The notes: generated by a model not told the origin, from the letters alone. A DNA stretch of 59,200 nucleotides from Pelagibacteraceae bacterium AG-313-A04 (GCA_003284275.1 QBVU01000006.1:1-59200), one strand, 5' to 3'. Positions 33,254 through 42,954 are shown, counted from the first letter of the stretch. Numbers and translations are program-made.

Positions 33254-34017
33254 TACTGTGCCGTCCAACCTCCATCAACCAATAAAGATGTCCCTGTAAT
33301 CATTTCAGACGAGTCCGCAGCTAAAAATGCAACAACAGTTGCAACATCACTCTCTTTTGCAACTCTTCCTAATGGAATATTTTTAAGCATTTTATTTTTA
33401 AATTGCTTATTTTTAAAAAACTTTTTAACCATAGGTGTTTCAACGAACGTGGGGCAAACAGTATTTACTCGAATATTATAAGGTGCAAGTTCGCATGCCA
33501 TGCCTCTAGAAAGGCCTTCAACTCCAAATTTATTCATATTATAAACATTACGCCCTTCACAACCAACCCTACCTAATTGAGACGACATATGAATGATAGA
33601 TCCGCCAATTTTTTTTCTATTTTTCGCTTTAACCATTTTTTGAGAGCATAATTGTGCAACGTTAAATGCAGCTTTCATATTCAGATTAGTTAAGTACTCC
33701 ATGTTTTCTTGACTAACTTTTGTAAAATGTTGAGGTCTATTATTTCCAGCATTGTTTACTAAAATATCCAATCGATTAATTTTTCTTAAAACTTTTTTTA
33801 ATTCTTCTAAGTTTGTTACATCACAAACAAATAATTGACTTGAGCCTTTAGTTTTTTTTATAATTTTATTTACTTTAATAAGGTCCGATTTTGTTCTACT
33901 TAATATAATTACTTTTGCTCCTGCCTCAGCTAAAGCTATTGAGCAAGCTTTACCAAGACCTTTACCAGCTCCAGTTACTAGAGCAGTTTTATTTTTAAGA
34001 TTTATTTTTTTCAACAT
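33253..34017 (-). CDS. Short-chain dehydrogenase (copy 1 of tandem pair)
   Basis: 254 residues from the ATG at 34017, which overlaps the terC stop (TGATG); a TTG three bases upstream is less likely. Features are TGAGKGLGKACSIALAEAGA, NNAGNN, Ser in HMSSQL, and YNMNKFGVEGL (Tyr and Lys). Its end (MITGTSLLVDGGWTAQ) mirrors that of copy 2. The two probably arose by duplication and may act on opposite stereoisomers of one substrate, which is inference. Confidence 0.9.
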   Translation of the reverse strand: MLKKINLKNKTALVTGAGKGLGKACSIALAEAGAKVIILSRTKSDLIKVNKIIKKTKGSSQLFVCDVTNLEELKKVLRKINRLDILVNNAGNNRPQHFTKVSQENMEYLTNLNMKAAFNVAQLCSQKMVKAKNRKKIGGSIIHMSSQLGRVGCEGRNVYNMNKFGVEGLSRGMACELAPYNIRVNTVCPTFVETPMVKKFFKNKQFKNKMLKNIPLGRVAKESDVATVVAFLAADSSEMITGTSLLVDGGWTAQ

Positions 34018-34610
34018 CAAAGTAATAAAATTCTAATATCTGTATATATTAAATCAACAGCCACAATTAAAATTGCCAATAAACCTAACCAAGCTATCCA
34101 TTTATATTTCTTAATCCATCCTGAAATTAGATTAGCGGCCACTGCCATTAACACTATTGATAGTATTAATCCAAAAATTAATAAATGATAATGATGACCA
34201 GCAGCACCAGCCACACCAAGAACATTATCTAAACTCATAGTAAAGTCAGCTAAAAGAACAGTCCATATAGCTTTAATAAAACTTGAACTATCAACTTTAA
34301 CATCCTCTTGTTTTGAGGCTTCTTTGATTACATCAACGTATAGTTTATAAACAATATATAATAATAAAATTCCTCCAATAAGTCTTAGACCTGTAATTTG
34401 CAATAAGTAAGCTGTGAGAAGAGTTAAAATTATTCTTAAAACTACTGCACCTCCAATTCCCCAAAAAATAACTTTTTTTCTTTGATCAGGAGGAAATTTT
34501 GAGGCAACCATTCCTATAATAATTGCATTGTCACCTGCTAAGACTAGGTCGATAAAAATAATTTGGGTTAATATAGTTATTTGTTCAGGTGTAAATAATT
34601 CTGCTAACAT
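34017..34610 (-). CDS. TerC-family membrane protein
   Basis: 197 residues with about seven hydrophobic spans. DLVLAGDNAIIIGMVASKFPP (about 22-42) and ADFTMSLDNVLGVAGAAG (about 118-135) are the paired metal-site motifs of the TerC/YjbE group, which export manganese or load metal onto secreted proteins. Its stop overlaps SDR copy 1, and two bases separate it from the GMC oxidoreductase gene upstream. Confidence 0.9.
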   Translation of the reverse strand: MLAELFTPEQITILTQIIFIDLVLAGDNAIIIGMVASKFPPDQRKKVIFWGIGGAVVLRIILTLLTAYLLQITGLRLIGGILLLYIVYKLYVDVIKEASKQEDVKVDSSSFIKAIWTVLLADFTMSLDNVLGVAGAAGHHYHLLIFGLILSIVLMAVAANLISGWIKKYKWIAWLGLLAILIVAVDLIYTDIRILLL

Positions 34611-34612
34611 GA

Positions 34613-36220
34613 TTACTTGTTAAGTATCATGTCCGAGGCTTTTTCCGCAATCATTATTGTTGGTGCATTAGTATTACCTGAGGTTATATTGGGCATAATA
34701 GATGCATCCACTATTCTTAAATTTTGTATCCCATGTGCTTGTAATTTTTCATTAACTACGGCTTCATCTCCTTTACCCATCTTACAAGTTCCAACAGGAT
34801 GAAAAATAGTTTGAGCATGATCACTAGCGGCTTTAACTAGCTCCTCATCATCAGTAATATGCAAACCTGGTCTATATTCTTCAGGCTCATATTTTTTAAA
34901 TGTTTTAGTATTTAGCATTATATTTCTTACAATTTTAAGAGCTTTAGCCGCAACATCTCTATCATCTTGAGTAGACAAGTAATTCATTTTAATTTTTGGA
35001 TTATCTCTACTGTCATTACTTGCTATATTAATCTCTCCTCTACTTGTTGGTCTTACATTAGCAACAGTTGGAGTTATTCCGTCAAAGTCATGCATTTTTG
35101 TTGCTCCCAAAATATCTGTGCTAATTGGCTGGACATGAAATTGCAAGTTTGGAGTGGCTCTGGATGGATCGCTCTTAACAAAACCACATACTTGACTTGC
35201 GCCCATTGTCATTGGGCCACTTTGTTTAAAAATATATTCTAAACCAATAAAGAAATTTCCAATCAAGCTATTAATTTTACTATTTAAAGATTTTAAATTC
35301 TTTACTTTATAAACTGGTCTAAACATCAAATGATCTTGTAAATTTTTACCTACACCTTTTAATTCATGAATAGTTTCTATACCGTATTTTTTTAATTTAT
35401 CTGCGTCTCCTATACCAGAAACTTGTAAAATATGAGGTGAACCAATAGATCCTGCTGATAGAATTACTTCTCTATTCGCTTTTACAGTAATTACTTTTTC
35501 TTTTTGATAATAACTTACACCAGTTGCTTTTTTCCCCTCAAAATTTATTTTTTGCACATGTGCTTTAGTTACAATTTTTAAATTTGATCTATTTTTTACT
35601 GGGTTTAAATATCCTTTAGCAGCACTACATCGTAATTTTAATAATTTATTTCGACTTGTAGTAAATTGAAAATAACCGATACCAAAATTATCTCCTGTAT
35701 TAAAATCTTCTGTTCGCGGAATTCCTGTCTCTTCCGCAGCATTTTGAAATTCTTCCAACATGTCTAAATTAATTTTCTTATTTGAAACAGTTATTGGACC
35801 TTTGTTATTATGAAATTCGTTTGGTCCAAGTTCGTTATTTTCTGATTTTAAAAAATATGGAAAAACATCATCCCAGCCCCAACCAGTATTACCTTGTTGT
35901 CTCCAATTATCATAATCATTACTTTGACCTCTAATCCAAAGAAGACCATTGATGGAAGAACTTCCTCCTAAAGTTTTTCCTCTAGGATATCTTATTGATC
36001 TATTATTCATTGTTTCATCTTTTTCAGTATGAAAACACCAATCAACTTTTGGATTATGCATTGTTTTAAAATATCCAACGGGAATGTGGATCCATGGATA
36101 TGTGTCTTTGCCGCCCGCTTCTAACAGAAGAACTTTGTTATTTGGATTTGCACTCAATCTATTAGCAAGCACACATCCTGCCGATCCGGCACCAATTATT
36201 ATAAAATCAAATTCATCCAT
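34613..36220 (-). CDS. GMC-family flavin alcohol dehydrogenase (choline/isethionate dehydrogenase type)
   Basis: A 535-residue GMC oxidoreductase. The FAD motif is [17 protein letters not shown] (about residues 5-21). [21 protein letters not shown] is the GMC signature 1 region, and the C-terminus has HPVGTCKMG (catalytic His) and [15 protein letters not shown]. It is annotated as choline dehydrogenase-like, but IseJ, which makes sulfoacetaldehyde from isethionate, is also of this type. It is divergent from a TRAP transporter and shares the window with xsc, so isethionate is a realistic substrate. No betaine aldehyde dehydrogenase is beside it. Confidence 0.85.
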   Translation of the reverse strand: MDEFDFIIIGAGSAGCVLANRLSANPNNKVLLLEAGGKDTYPWIHIPVGYFKTMHNPKVDWCFHTEKDETMNNRSIRYPRGKTLGGSSSINGLLWIRGQSNDYDNWRQQGNTGWGWDDVFPYFLKSENNELGPNEFHNNKGPITVSNKKINLDMLEEFQNAAEETGIPRTEDFNTGDNFGIGYFQFTTSRNKLLKLRCSAAKGYLNPVKNRSNLKIVTKAHVQKINFEGKKATGVSYYQKEKVITVKANREVILSAGSIGSPHILQVSGIGDADKLKKYGIETIHELKGVGKNLQDHLMFRPVYKVKNLKSLNSKINSLIGNFFIGLEYIFKQSGPMTMGASQVCGFVKSDPSRATPNLQFHVQPISTDILGATKMHDFDGITPTVANVRPTSRGEINIASNDSRDNPKIKMNYLSTQDDRDVAAKALKIVRNIMLNTKTFKKYEPEEYRPGLHITDDEELVKAASDHAQTIFHPVGTCKMGKGDEAVVNEKLQAHGIQNLRIVDASIMPNITSGNTNAPTIMIAEKASDMILNK

Positions 36221-36281
36221 GTCTGGAATTTAAACTATACTTGAGAAAACTCATACATACTAATATGACTTATTCAACTTC

Positions 36282-36329
36282 AGGTTTAATTAGTTTGGTT
36301 TGACTCTGATTTTCAATAAAGGTTTAATT
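36282..36329. repeat. Direct repeat in the GMC/TRAP divergent promoter
   Basis: aggtttaatt occurs at 36282-36291 and again at 36320-36329, 38 bases apart, in the 143-base gap between the GMC gene and dctP. Spacing close to a whole number of helical turns would allow a regulator to bind both. Confidence 0.3.
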
Positions 36330-36363
36330 CATTTTTTATTAATAAAAAACGGGGGAAATAATA

Positions 36364-37458
36364 ATGAAAAAATTATTATCTGTAGTTTTTGGTTTAGCTG
36401 TTCTTGTAGGATTTTCTATGACTTCAGCAAACGCTAAAACTTTAAAATGTCAGACCGTTCTTAACACTAAAGCTGATGAAGTGAAAATGTTAAAGGACTT
36501 TACTGACACTGTAACAGAGCTTACTGATGGATCTTTAAAATTTGAGATCTTACCAGCAGGTGCTGTTGTAGGAGTAAAGGAGACTTTAGACGCGGTAGAT
36601 AAAGGATTGATAGATTGTGGTTTCGCATGGACACACTATTGGTCTGGAGATCACCCAGCTGCCATGTTATTTGGTTCGCCAGTAGCAGGTGGTGGTGTAG
36701 GTATAGATAACTTAGCGTTTTTATCTTGGTTCCAATATGGTGGTGGTAAACAATTATACGACCAACTTTGGAAAGAAATGGGTAGAGACATTAAAGGATT
36801 TATGCTTCAACCAGTTGGCCCTGAAGCTTTAGGTTGGTTTCCAAAACCAATTAAAGATATGGCTGATTTTAGAAAATATAAATTCAGAACACCTCCAGGA
36901 ATTCCTGGTCAAACATATAAAGATATCGGTATTGCATCTGTAGCAATGGGTGGTGGAGATATTCTTCCAGCATTACAAGCAGGTACTATCGATGCAGCAG
37001 AATGGTGTTGTCCAAAACCAGATTTAACATTTGGTTTCCAAAAAGTATTAAAACATTATTACCTACAAGGTTTACACCAAGTAGTAGTAAATGCTGACTT
37101 TTATATTACTGGAAAAACTTACAAAGCAATGACGAAGCACGAGAAAAAATCTCTTGAAGTAGCTGCAAACGCTTCATTAGCTAAATCTCTAAGCTATAGA
37201 ATCTATGAAAATGGAAAAGCTTTAAGAGAATTAACTACTAAGCATGGAGTAATTTTAGAAGATACTCCAACAGACTACTTTAAAGAATATATGGCAGCAG
37301 CAAAGAAAACATTGAACAAAAACGCAGCGGATAATAAATTTTTCGCTAAAGTTTACAATTCAATGAAAGAGTTTGCTGATATTGCTGTACCATTCTGGAG
37401 TGGTGCTCAAATGTCTAATGCTAAGCTAGGAATGGCTCACGCGGCGACATTAAAGTAA
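36364..37458 (+). CDS. TRAP transporter substrate-binding protein (DctP family)
   Basis: 364 residues with a signal peptide (residues 1-24, ending SANA). The mature protein has the DctP layout, with GVKETLDAVDKGLIDCGFAW, the conserved acid-binding Arg in RKYKFRTPPGIPG, and DAAEWCCPKPDLTFGFQ at the domain hinge. The last 90 residues are helical. The carboxylate- or sulfonate-binding Arg is conserved, but the ligand cannot be read from sequence. The linked hpsN gene suggests DHPS; the divergent GMC gene suggests isethionate. A terminator hairpin follows at once, which would give excess of this subunit. Confidence 0.9.
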   Translation: MKKLLSVVFGLAVLVGFSMTSANAKTLKCQTVLNTKADEVKMLKDFTDTVTELTDGSLKFEILPAGAVVGVKETLDAVDKGLIDCGFAWTHYWSGDHPAAMLFGSPVAGGGVGIDNLAFLSWFQYGGGKQLYDQLWKEMGRDIKGFMLQPVGPEALGWFPKPIKDMADFRKYKFRTPPGIPGQTYKDIGIASVAMGGGDILPALQAGTIDAAEWCCPKPDLTFGFQKVLKHYYLQGLHQVVVNADFYITGKTYKAMTKHEKKSLEVAANASLAKSLSYRIYENGKALRELTTKHGVILEDTPTDYFKEYMAAAKKTLNKNAADNKFFAKVYNSMKEFADIAVPFWSGAQMSNAKLGMAHAATLK

Positions 37459-37481
37459 TAAGCAAAAACTTTAAAAATATT

Positions 37482-37516
37482 TTAGAGCGGACTTAACAGT
37501 CCGCTCTAATTTTTTA
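37482..37516 (+). terminator. Hairpin between dctP and dctQ
   Basis: ttagagcggact (37482-37493) pairs with agtccgctctaa (37498-37509) across a 4-base loop, followed by seven T. This classic intrinsic terminator or processing hairpin lies just before the dctQ start and would make the binding protein more abundant than the membrane subunits. Confidence 0.85.
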
Positions 37517-37526
37517 GGACAAGATT

Positions 37527-38141
37527 ATGAATGATAAGCCACCAAAAATAGACATCTCAGATGAAATGATTGCCGAGAGGCGTGGCGGTTCAGGCAAAAT
37601 GCCAGCTGATATGCCAGCATGGATGGCGAACACTATTACTTCAATAGATAAATTTAGTAAGCAGGTAGGTAACGTTGTTTGTTGGATTTTAATGCCCTTA
37701 ATTTTTGCAATGACCTACGAAGTAATAATGAGAAAATTATTTTTAGCACCTACAATTTGGGCTTATGACATTAGTAGATTTTTATACGGAGCTTTATTTA
37801 TGTTAGGAGCGGGTTACGCTCTTTCCAAAGGTGTTCACATTAGAGCAGATTTTTTATATAGAAATTTTAAAACTAAAAATCAAGGACTTGTAGATTTTTG
37901 GTTATATATTTTATTTTACTTTCCAGGCTTAATTGTCTTTCTTTATATGACAATTGGTTACGTTGGAGAATCAATACAAAGAGGAGAGAGGGGCATGGAT
38001 ACGACATGGATGCCGTTTATGTGGCCTATAAAATCTTGTTTATTAATAGGTATAATATTTCTTTTAATTCAAGGTGTTTCGGAATTATTAAAAAGTTACT
38101 GGGCTGCAAAAAAAGGTGAATGGCCAGGGGAAAGTAAATGA
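37527..38141 (+). CDS. TRAP transporter small permease (DctQ)
   Basis: 204 residues. A soluble N-terminal 45 residues (NDKPPKIDISDEMIAERRGG) precedes four membrane helices (about 55-75, 85-105, 125-145, 165-185). The VIMRKLFLAPTIWAYDISRFLYGALFMLGAGYAL stretch is the DctQ core. The N-terminal extension is longer than usual. It overlaps dctM by four bases (ATGA). Confidence 0.9.
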   Translation: MNDKPPKIDISDEMIAERRGGSGKMPADMPAWMANTITSIDKFSKQVGNVVCWILMPLIFAMTYEVIMRKLFLAPTIWAYDISRFLYGALFMLGAGYALSKGVHIRADFLYRNFKTKNQGLVDFWLYILFYFPGLIVFLYMTIGYVGESIQRGERGMDTTWMPFMWPIKSCLLIGIIFLLIQGVSELLKSYWAAKKGEWPGESK

Positions 38142-39472
38142 TCGCCGAACTAATTGATCCAGCAGTTTTAGGTTTTATTTTAGTCGGCGTAATGCTTTTT
38201 GCTATATTTGTAGGATTTCCTATTTCATTTACATTAATATTTTTAGGATTTGTATTTGGTTATTTAGGATTTGGAAAACTTGTATTCTATTTAATGACCT
38301 TACAATTTTCGATGGTGATGACCGAACAAACTCTGGCCGCCGTCCCACTCTTTGTCTTTATGGGAATTATGATGGAGCAAGCTGGTTTGATGGAGAGGTT
38401 GTTTTCAGCATTCCAACTTATGCTAGCTAGAGTTAGAGGATCACTTTATTACGCTGTTTTATTTGTTTCTGTGATTTTTGCTGCAGCAACGGGAATAGTT
38501 GGAGCTTCTGTAACGATATTAGGAATTATGGCCGCTAAATCTATGAATAGATCTAGTTATAATGTTCAGCTTGCTGCCGGAACAATTACAGCAGGTGGTA
38601 CTTTAGGAATTTTAATTCCTCCAAGTATTATGCTTGTTGTGATGGGACCAATTATGGAAATTCCTGTTATAGATTTATTTGCAGCTGCAATATTACCAGG
38701 AATACTTTTAGCTTCGTTGTTTGCTGCATACACAACAATTAGATGTATGCTGGATCCAAAATTAGGTCCACCATTACCAGAAGACATGAGACCAACTAGT
38801 ATGAAAACTGTTTGGATTGAATTTCTTTTAGGATTAGTTCCTCCAGCTGCATTAGTTTTTGCTGCGCTTGGAAGTATATTATTAGGTTTTGCAACACCTA
38901 CAGAGGCCGCAGGGTGTGGAGCAATGGGTGCACTTTTATTATCACTCGCTTATAAAAAATTAACTCTTCCTAAATTACAAGAGGCTCTTGTTAAGACTTT
39001 AGAAATAACAGCTTTGATAATGGTTCTAGTAGCTGCATCAAACTTCTTTGGAGCCGTGTTTGCTAGATTGGGTACGCCAACTTTATTGACCGAGTTTTTA
39101 CTTGGTCTAGAGATGAATAGGTACTTAATTTTAGCAATGATCATGGTGATGATTTTCTTACTTGGATGGCCTTTGGAATGGGTACCCATAGTTATGATTA
39201 TTATTCCGATTATATTACCATTAGTTGAAGCACTTGGCTTTAACTTAACTTGGTTCGCTATATTAGTAGCGGTAAATCTCCAGACCTGTTGGCTCTCACC
39301 GCCTGTGGCCTTATCGGCCTATTTCTTAAAAGGCGTTGTACCGGAATGGGACTTAAAAGATATATATCTTGGAATGATGCAATTTATGGTTTTACAATTA
39401 ATCGGATTAATATTAATAGTTATATTTCCACAAATAGCATTGTGGTTACCGACACTTTTATATGGCAGTTAA
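38138..39472 (+). CDS. TRAP transporter large permease (DctM)
   Basis: 444 residues with about twelve membrane helices. Motifs include PLFVFMGIMMEQAGLMERLF, ATGIVGASVTILGIMAAKSM, GGTLGILIPPSIMLVV (repeated GxLGILIPPS ion-site motif) and the second half FATPTEAAGCGAMGALLL. It is the Na-dependent transport subunit. Its last 11 bases overlap the hpsN start, which ties the transporter to that enzyme. Confidence 0.93.
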   Translation: MIAELIDPAVLGFILVGVMLFAIFVGFPISFTLIFLGFVFGYLGFGKLVFYLMTLQFSMVMTEQTLAAVPLFVFMGIMMEQAGLMERLFSAFQLMLARVRGSLYYAVLFVSVIFAAATGIVGASVTILGIMAAKSMNRSSYNVQLAAGTITAGGTLGILIPPSIMLVVMGPIMEIPVIDLFAAAILPGILLASLFAAYTTIRCMLDPKLGPPLPEDMRPTSMKTVWIEFLLGLVPPAALVFAALGSILLGFATPTEAAGCGAMGALLLSLAYKKLTLPKLQEALVKTLEITALIMVLVAASNFFGAVFARLGTPTLLTEFLLGLEMNRYLILAMIMVMIFLLGWPLEWVPIVMIIIPIILPLVEALGFNLTWFAILVAVNLQTCWLSPPVALSAYFLKGVVPEWDLKDIYLGMMQFMVLQLIGLILIVIFPQIALWLPTLLYGS

Positions 39473-40748
39473 ATATTTAAAGAAAGCACCTAAAACAGCA
39501 TCTACAGATGATGCAAAAACTCGTGAAATCGTTCAAACGCTTTTAAAAGATTTAGAAACATCTAAAGAAACTGGATGTAAAGAACTTACAAAGAAATTTG
39601 ATAAATATGAAGGAGATATAATTGTTTCTAAAGAAAGAATTGAGGAAATAAATAAATCCATAGATCAAAAAACTAAAGACGATGTAAAGTTTGCTCATGA
39701 TAGAGTTCGAAAATTTGCAGAAGCTCAATTAAAAAATTACGGCAATGATTTTGAGATAGAATTATCTAAAGGTTTATACGCGGGACAAAAACTTGTGCCT
39801 GTAAATACTGCTGGTTGTTATATTCCAGGAGGTAGGTTTGCCCACATCGCATCAGCCGTCATGAGTGTCACTACTGCTAAAGTAGCAGGTGTTAAGAATA
39901 TTATTGCATGCAGCCCTCCAAAACCAAATGTTGGAGCTCATTCAACAATAATATATACCGCGAATTTATGTGGAGCAGATGTAATAATGAATTTGGGTGG
40001 TATTCCAGCTATAGCTGCAATGACTTATGGATTATTTAAAAATGCTCCAGCTGACATGCTAGTTGGTCCTGGTAATCAATTTGTTGCGGAGGCTAAGAGA
40101 ATTTTATTTGGAAGGGTAGGAATTGATTTATTTGCTGGACCAACAGAGATAGCAATCATAGCAGATGAAAATGCTGATCCTGAAATTGTTGCAGTTGACT
40201 TAGTTGGGCAAGCAGAGCATGGTTACAATTCACCGGCTTGGCTTTATACAACAAGTAAAGATTTAGCAGATAAAGTTTTAAAAAGAGTTCCAGAATTAAT
40301 TAAAGAACTTCCTGAATTACCAAGAAAAAGTGCTGAAGCTGCATGGAAAGATTACGGGGAAGTTATTTTATGTGACACTGATGAAGAAATGGTTCAGATA
40401 AGTGATGAATACGCTCCAGAACACTTAGAAGTTCAAACAAAAAATTTAGATTGGTTTCATAAAAGACTTAAAAATTATGGATCATTATTCATTGGAGAAG
40501 AAACTACGGTTGCTTATGGTGATAAATGTTCAGGTACAAATCATATATTACCAACAAAAGGTGCTGGAAAATATACAGGTGGTTTATTTGTTGGAAAATT
40601 TATAAAGACATTAAGCTTTCAAAGAATGACAAAAGAGTCGACCAAGGAAGTTGGAGCTGCTGCTGCTAGACTTTCAAGATATGAAGGAATGGAAGCTCAC
40701 GCTAGAACGGGAGATGTGAGATTAAGAAAATACGGTTTTTCTAATTAA
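39462..40748 (+). CDS. hpsN: Sulfopropanediol (DHPS) 3-dehydrogenase, HisD homologue
   Basis: A 428-residue member of the histidinol dehydrogenase superfamily. It differs from HisD in the way HpsN does: CYIPGGRFAHIASAVMSVTTAKVAGV instead of the HisD VPGGTAxYPS form, and QAEHGYNSPAWLYTTS instead of QAEHDxxAxxxL. Zinc and catalytic residues are visible in QAEHG, PEHLEV, AYGDKCSGTNH and EAHARTGD. HpsN oxidises 2,3-dihydroxypropane-1-sulfonate to (R)-sulfolactate, the substrate of SuyAB. Overlap with dctM and with the next ADH gene supports a DHPS operon. A role in histidine synthesis is unlikely. Confidence 0.85.
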   Translation: MAVKYLKKAPKTASTDDAKTREIVQTLLKDLETSKETGCKELTKKFDKYEGDIIVSKERIEEINKSIDQKTKDDVKFAHDRVRKFAEAQLKNYGNDFEIELSKGLYAGQKLVPVNTAGCYIPGGRFAHIASAVMSVTTAKVAGVKNIIACSPPKPNVGAHSTIIYTANLCGADVIMNLGGIPAIAAMTYGLFKNAPADMLVGPGNQFVAEAKRILFGRVGIDLFAGPTEIAIIADENADPEIVAVDLVGQAEHGYNSPAWLYTTSKDLADKVLKRVPELIKELPELPRKSAEAAWKDYGEVILCDTDEEMVQISDEYAPEHLEVQTKNLDWFHKRLKNYGSLFIGEETTVAYGDKCSGTNHILPTKGAGKYTGGLFVGKFIKTLSFQRMTKESTKEVGAAAARLSRYEGMEAHARTGDVRLRKYGFSN

Positions 40749-41752
40749 TGCATGCTTTAGTTTATACTGGTACAGAAAAAATAGTTTACAAAGAAGAGAA
40801 AGATCCCACTAAAAAAGCTGGCGAGGCATTAGTCAAAGTCCATGCATCAGGTATTTGTGGATCAGACATGCATGCCTATCACGGCAAAGATGAAAGAAGA
40901 ATTCCACCACTTATATTAGGACACGAGTTCAGCGGAATAAGTTTAGATGGTAAATTTAAAAATAAAGAAGTCGTAATCAACCCACTCATTAGTTGTGAGA
41001 AATGTGATTACTGTCAAAATAAAAGAGAGCATCTGTGCCCACAAAGAACAATGATTGGGATGAGCGCTCCGACAAAAAGAGATGGGGGCTTAGCAGAATT
41101 AGTTTCTGTTCCGGAACAAAATATTTTTGAGGTACCAAAAGGTCTAAATATGAAAGAAGCAGCATTGGCTGAACCCACTGCTGTTGCTTTACATGCAGTT
41201 TTATTAGCTGAGACAAATTTAAAAAAACCTTTATCAGAGTGTAAGATTTTAATTCAAGGTGCGGGCGCAATAGGTTTACTTTGTGGCTTAGTTCTAAATA
41301 AAGAAAAAAATTCTAGTGATATAATTATGTCAGATCCTAATAAAAAAAGATTAGATGAATGTGGAAAATATTTAAAAGCAAGTTTTGTTGCACCAGATGA
41401 TAAATCTATAAAAGAAAATCATTTTGACTTAATTTTAGAGTCAGTAGGATTAGAGATCACTAGGCATCAAGCAATTAATTCAATAGCACCTGGAGGCACT
41501 ATTGTTCATATAGGTTTAACCCAACCTTCCGGAACTTTTAACTTTAAAAAACTTACAATCCAAGAAGTAACATTAGTCGGAACTTATTGTTACACCAATG
41601 AAGATTTTAAGAATAGTTTAGTAATTCTAAAAGATAAAAAATTAGGTGATTTAGGATGGATAGAATATCGAGATCTTAAAAAAGGCTCTGATGCCTTTCA
41701 AGAAATCCATAATGGCACTTGTGTTGCCCCTAAAATCATTCTTATTCCTTAG
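40748..41752 (+). CDS. Zinc-dependent alcohol dehydrogenase (MDR)
   Basis: 334 residues. Catalytic zinc ligands are in ASGICGSDMHAYHG and LGHEFSG; the structural zinc cysteines are SCEKCDYCQNKREHLCPQ. The Rossmann motif is IQGAGAIGLLCG (about 171-182). Its ATG overlaps the hpsN stop (TAATG), so it belongs to the same operon. In DHPS degraders, extra dehydrogenases (HpsO and HpsP) convert one DHPS isomer to the other; this gene could fill such a role, but that is inferred only from position. Confidence 0.85.
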   Translation: MHALVYTGTEKIVYKEEKDPTKKAGEALVKVHASGICGSDMHAYHGKDERRIPPLILGHEFSGISLDGKFKNKEVVINPLISCEKCDYCQNKREHLCPQRTMIGMSAPTKRDGGLAELVSVPEQNIFEVPKGLNMKEAALAEPTAVALHAVLLAETNLKKPLSECKILIQGAGAIGLLCGLVLNKEKNSSDIIMSDPNKKRLDECGKYLKASFVAPDDKSIKENHFDLILESVGLEITRHQAINSIAPGGTIVHIGLTQPSGTFNFKKLTIQEVTLVGTYCYTNEDFKNSLVILKDKKLGDLGWIEYRDLKKGSDAFQEIHNGTCVAPKIILIP

Positions 41753-41836
41753 TTCTTCTTCTAGTTGTAGACAATATGCATACCAGAGATTTAAAATAAT
41801 CATTTCAATTTTGGAATGATTTTAACTAACATCTAC

Positions 41837-42217
41837 ATGATGAAAAAAACTTTTATTACATTTATTTTACTATTTTTTACTTCAGTGTACGCCATGGGGC
41901 ATCTTAGCGAAAAAGATAGAAAAGCTACTTTAAAATGCACAGGACTTTATTATGCTAATAGCATGATACCTCAAGGAACTTTAAAATTGGACAAAATTGT
42001 ATTTTCAATCGCTGCTAAGAAATATTTAACATCATATTTAATTAAAGAAGGAGTTAAAGAAGATTTTGTAAATGCAGAACTTAATAAATCTGTAGATGAA
42101 CTTTACGGAAAACCATACGATGAGAAAAAAACAGGCGATTGCACTAAATATATTTACAAATTAATTCCAGAGTCCAAAGCAGAAATTGATAAACTAGTTA
42201 AATCAGGAATTTATTAA
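41837..42217 (+). CDS. Small secreted protein of unknown function
   Basis: 126 residues from the ATG at 41837 (MMKKTFITFILLFFTSVYAM); a further in-frame ATG upstream at 41816 would spoil the signal peptide. The mature part is helical and charged, with two cysteines (LKCTGLYYAN and GDCTKYIY) that could form a disulfide in the periplasm. No family is recognised. It is 17 bases upstream of the next small gene and heads the run of small genes up to 43.6 kb. Confidence 0.65.
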   Translation: MMKKTFITFILLFFTSVYAMGHLSEKDRKATLKCTGLYYANSMIPQGTLKLDKIVFSIAAKKYLTSYLIKEGVKEDFVNAELNKSVDELYGKPYDEKKTGDCTKYIYKLIPESKAEIDKLVKSGIY

Positions 42218-42234
42218 AATTAACGGAGGAAATC

Positions 42235-42525
42235 ATGATAATAAAAATAGAAAGTCCAATTGAAACTTTTGCAAAATGGAAAGTAATGGTCCACAGTAAT
42301 TCAGAAAAAATTAAAAAATACGGTATGACATTTCTTTATGCCGGAACTGAAAAAGAAAATGACTCAAAAATTACTACAATTATAAGATTTGATACAATGG
42401 ACGGCTTTAATGCATTCAAGGCTGATGAACAACTACAAAAAGAGAGAGCAGCAGCAGGAGTAGTTTTAGAAAAATCAGTTGCTACGCCGATGAGTGACGA
42501 TCTTCTGGAACAGTACAAAGGTTAA
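42235..42525 (+). CDS. Small cytoplasmic protein, probable dimeric alpha/beta barrel
   Basis: 96 residues with a good ribosome site (CGGAGGAAATC). The order strand (MIIKIESPI), helix (ETFAKWKVMVHSNSEKIKKYG), strands (MTFLYAGTE, TTIIRFD), helix (TMDGFNAFKADEQLQKERAAAG), strand (VVLEKSV) fits the ABM/EthD-like dimeric barrel fold. No catalytic residue is obvious. It starts 17 bases after the secreted protein gene and is followed four bases later by the membrane gene. Confidence 0.6.
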   Translation: MIIKIESPIETFAKWKVMVHSNSEKIKKYGMTFLYAGTEKENDSKITTIIRFDTMDGFNAFKADEQLQKERAAAGVVLEKSVATPMSDDLLEQYKG

Positions 42526-42529
42526 TAAA

Positions 42530-42946
42530 ATGGTAGATAAATTTGGAAATGCTTTTTTTTTAATAATTTACTTAGCTCATTTCATTATTGTTGGTAGTTA
42601 TGCTTACCAATTAGTCTTTGATACTAAAAAATTTCTTAAGGGTAGAGGAGTAGATAAAACCGCTACCTTAATTACAAGATTTGCAGGCTCATTCATGATC
42701 GCTACAGTTTTAATGGCAATTTATGTCGCTTTTATAAGATCAGGTGGACTAGTGGCTACTTGGGCGTTTTTTAATTTAGTTTTTATAATGAACGTTTCAA
42801 TATTAGTTGTAAATTTTTATACATTAAAAATTGATAAAACGGGTTTAACTAAGAAAACTAGAAATGATGGAATTTATGCTCCACTAGTTCTTGTTATTAT
42901 AAGTGCTATTCTTTGTTACGGTTTAGCAGATAAAATTTACGTTTAA
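42530..42946 (+). CDS. Four-span membrane protein of unknown function
   Basis: 138 residues from the ATG at 42530 (MVDKFGNAFFLIIYLAHF); an in-frame ATG at 42494 lies inside the previous gene. Four hydrophobic helices lie at about 7-28, 48-68, 73-95 and 112-134. A Lys-rich cytoplasmic loop (KIDKTGLTKKTRNDG) precedes the last helix. I see no known family. Close packing with two barrel-type genes suggests that it works with them. Confidence 0.65.
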   Translation: MVDKFGNAFFLIIYLAHFIIVGSYAYQLVFDTKKFLKGRGVDKTATLITRFAGSFMIATVLMAIYVAFIRSGGLVATWAFFNLVFIMNVSILVVNFYTLKIDKTGLTKKTRNDGIYAPLVLVIISAILCYGLADKIYV

Positions 42947-42954
42947 GGAGATAT

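Noticed and set aside
39462-40748. Histidinol dehydrogenase of histidine synthesis
   Set aside because: The sequence has the HpsN forms around the PGG and QAEH motifs, and the gene overlaps a TRAP transporter gene, not a his gene. hisI at 3.7 kb is far away.
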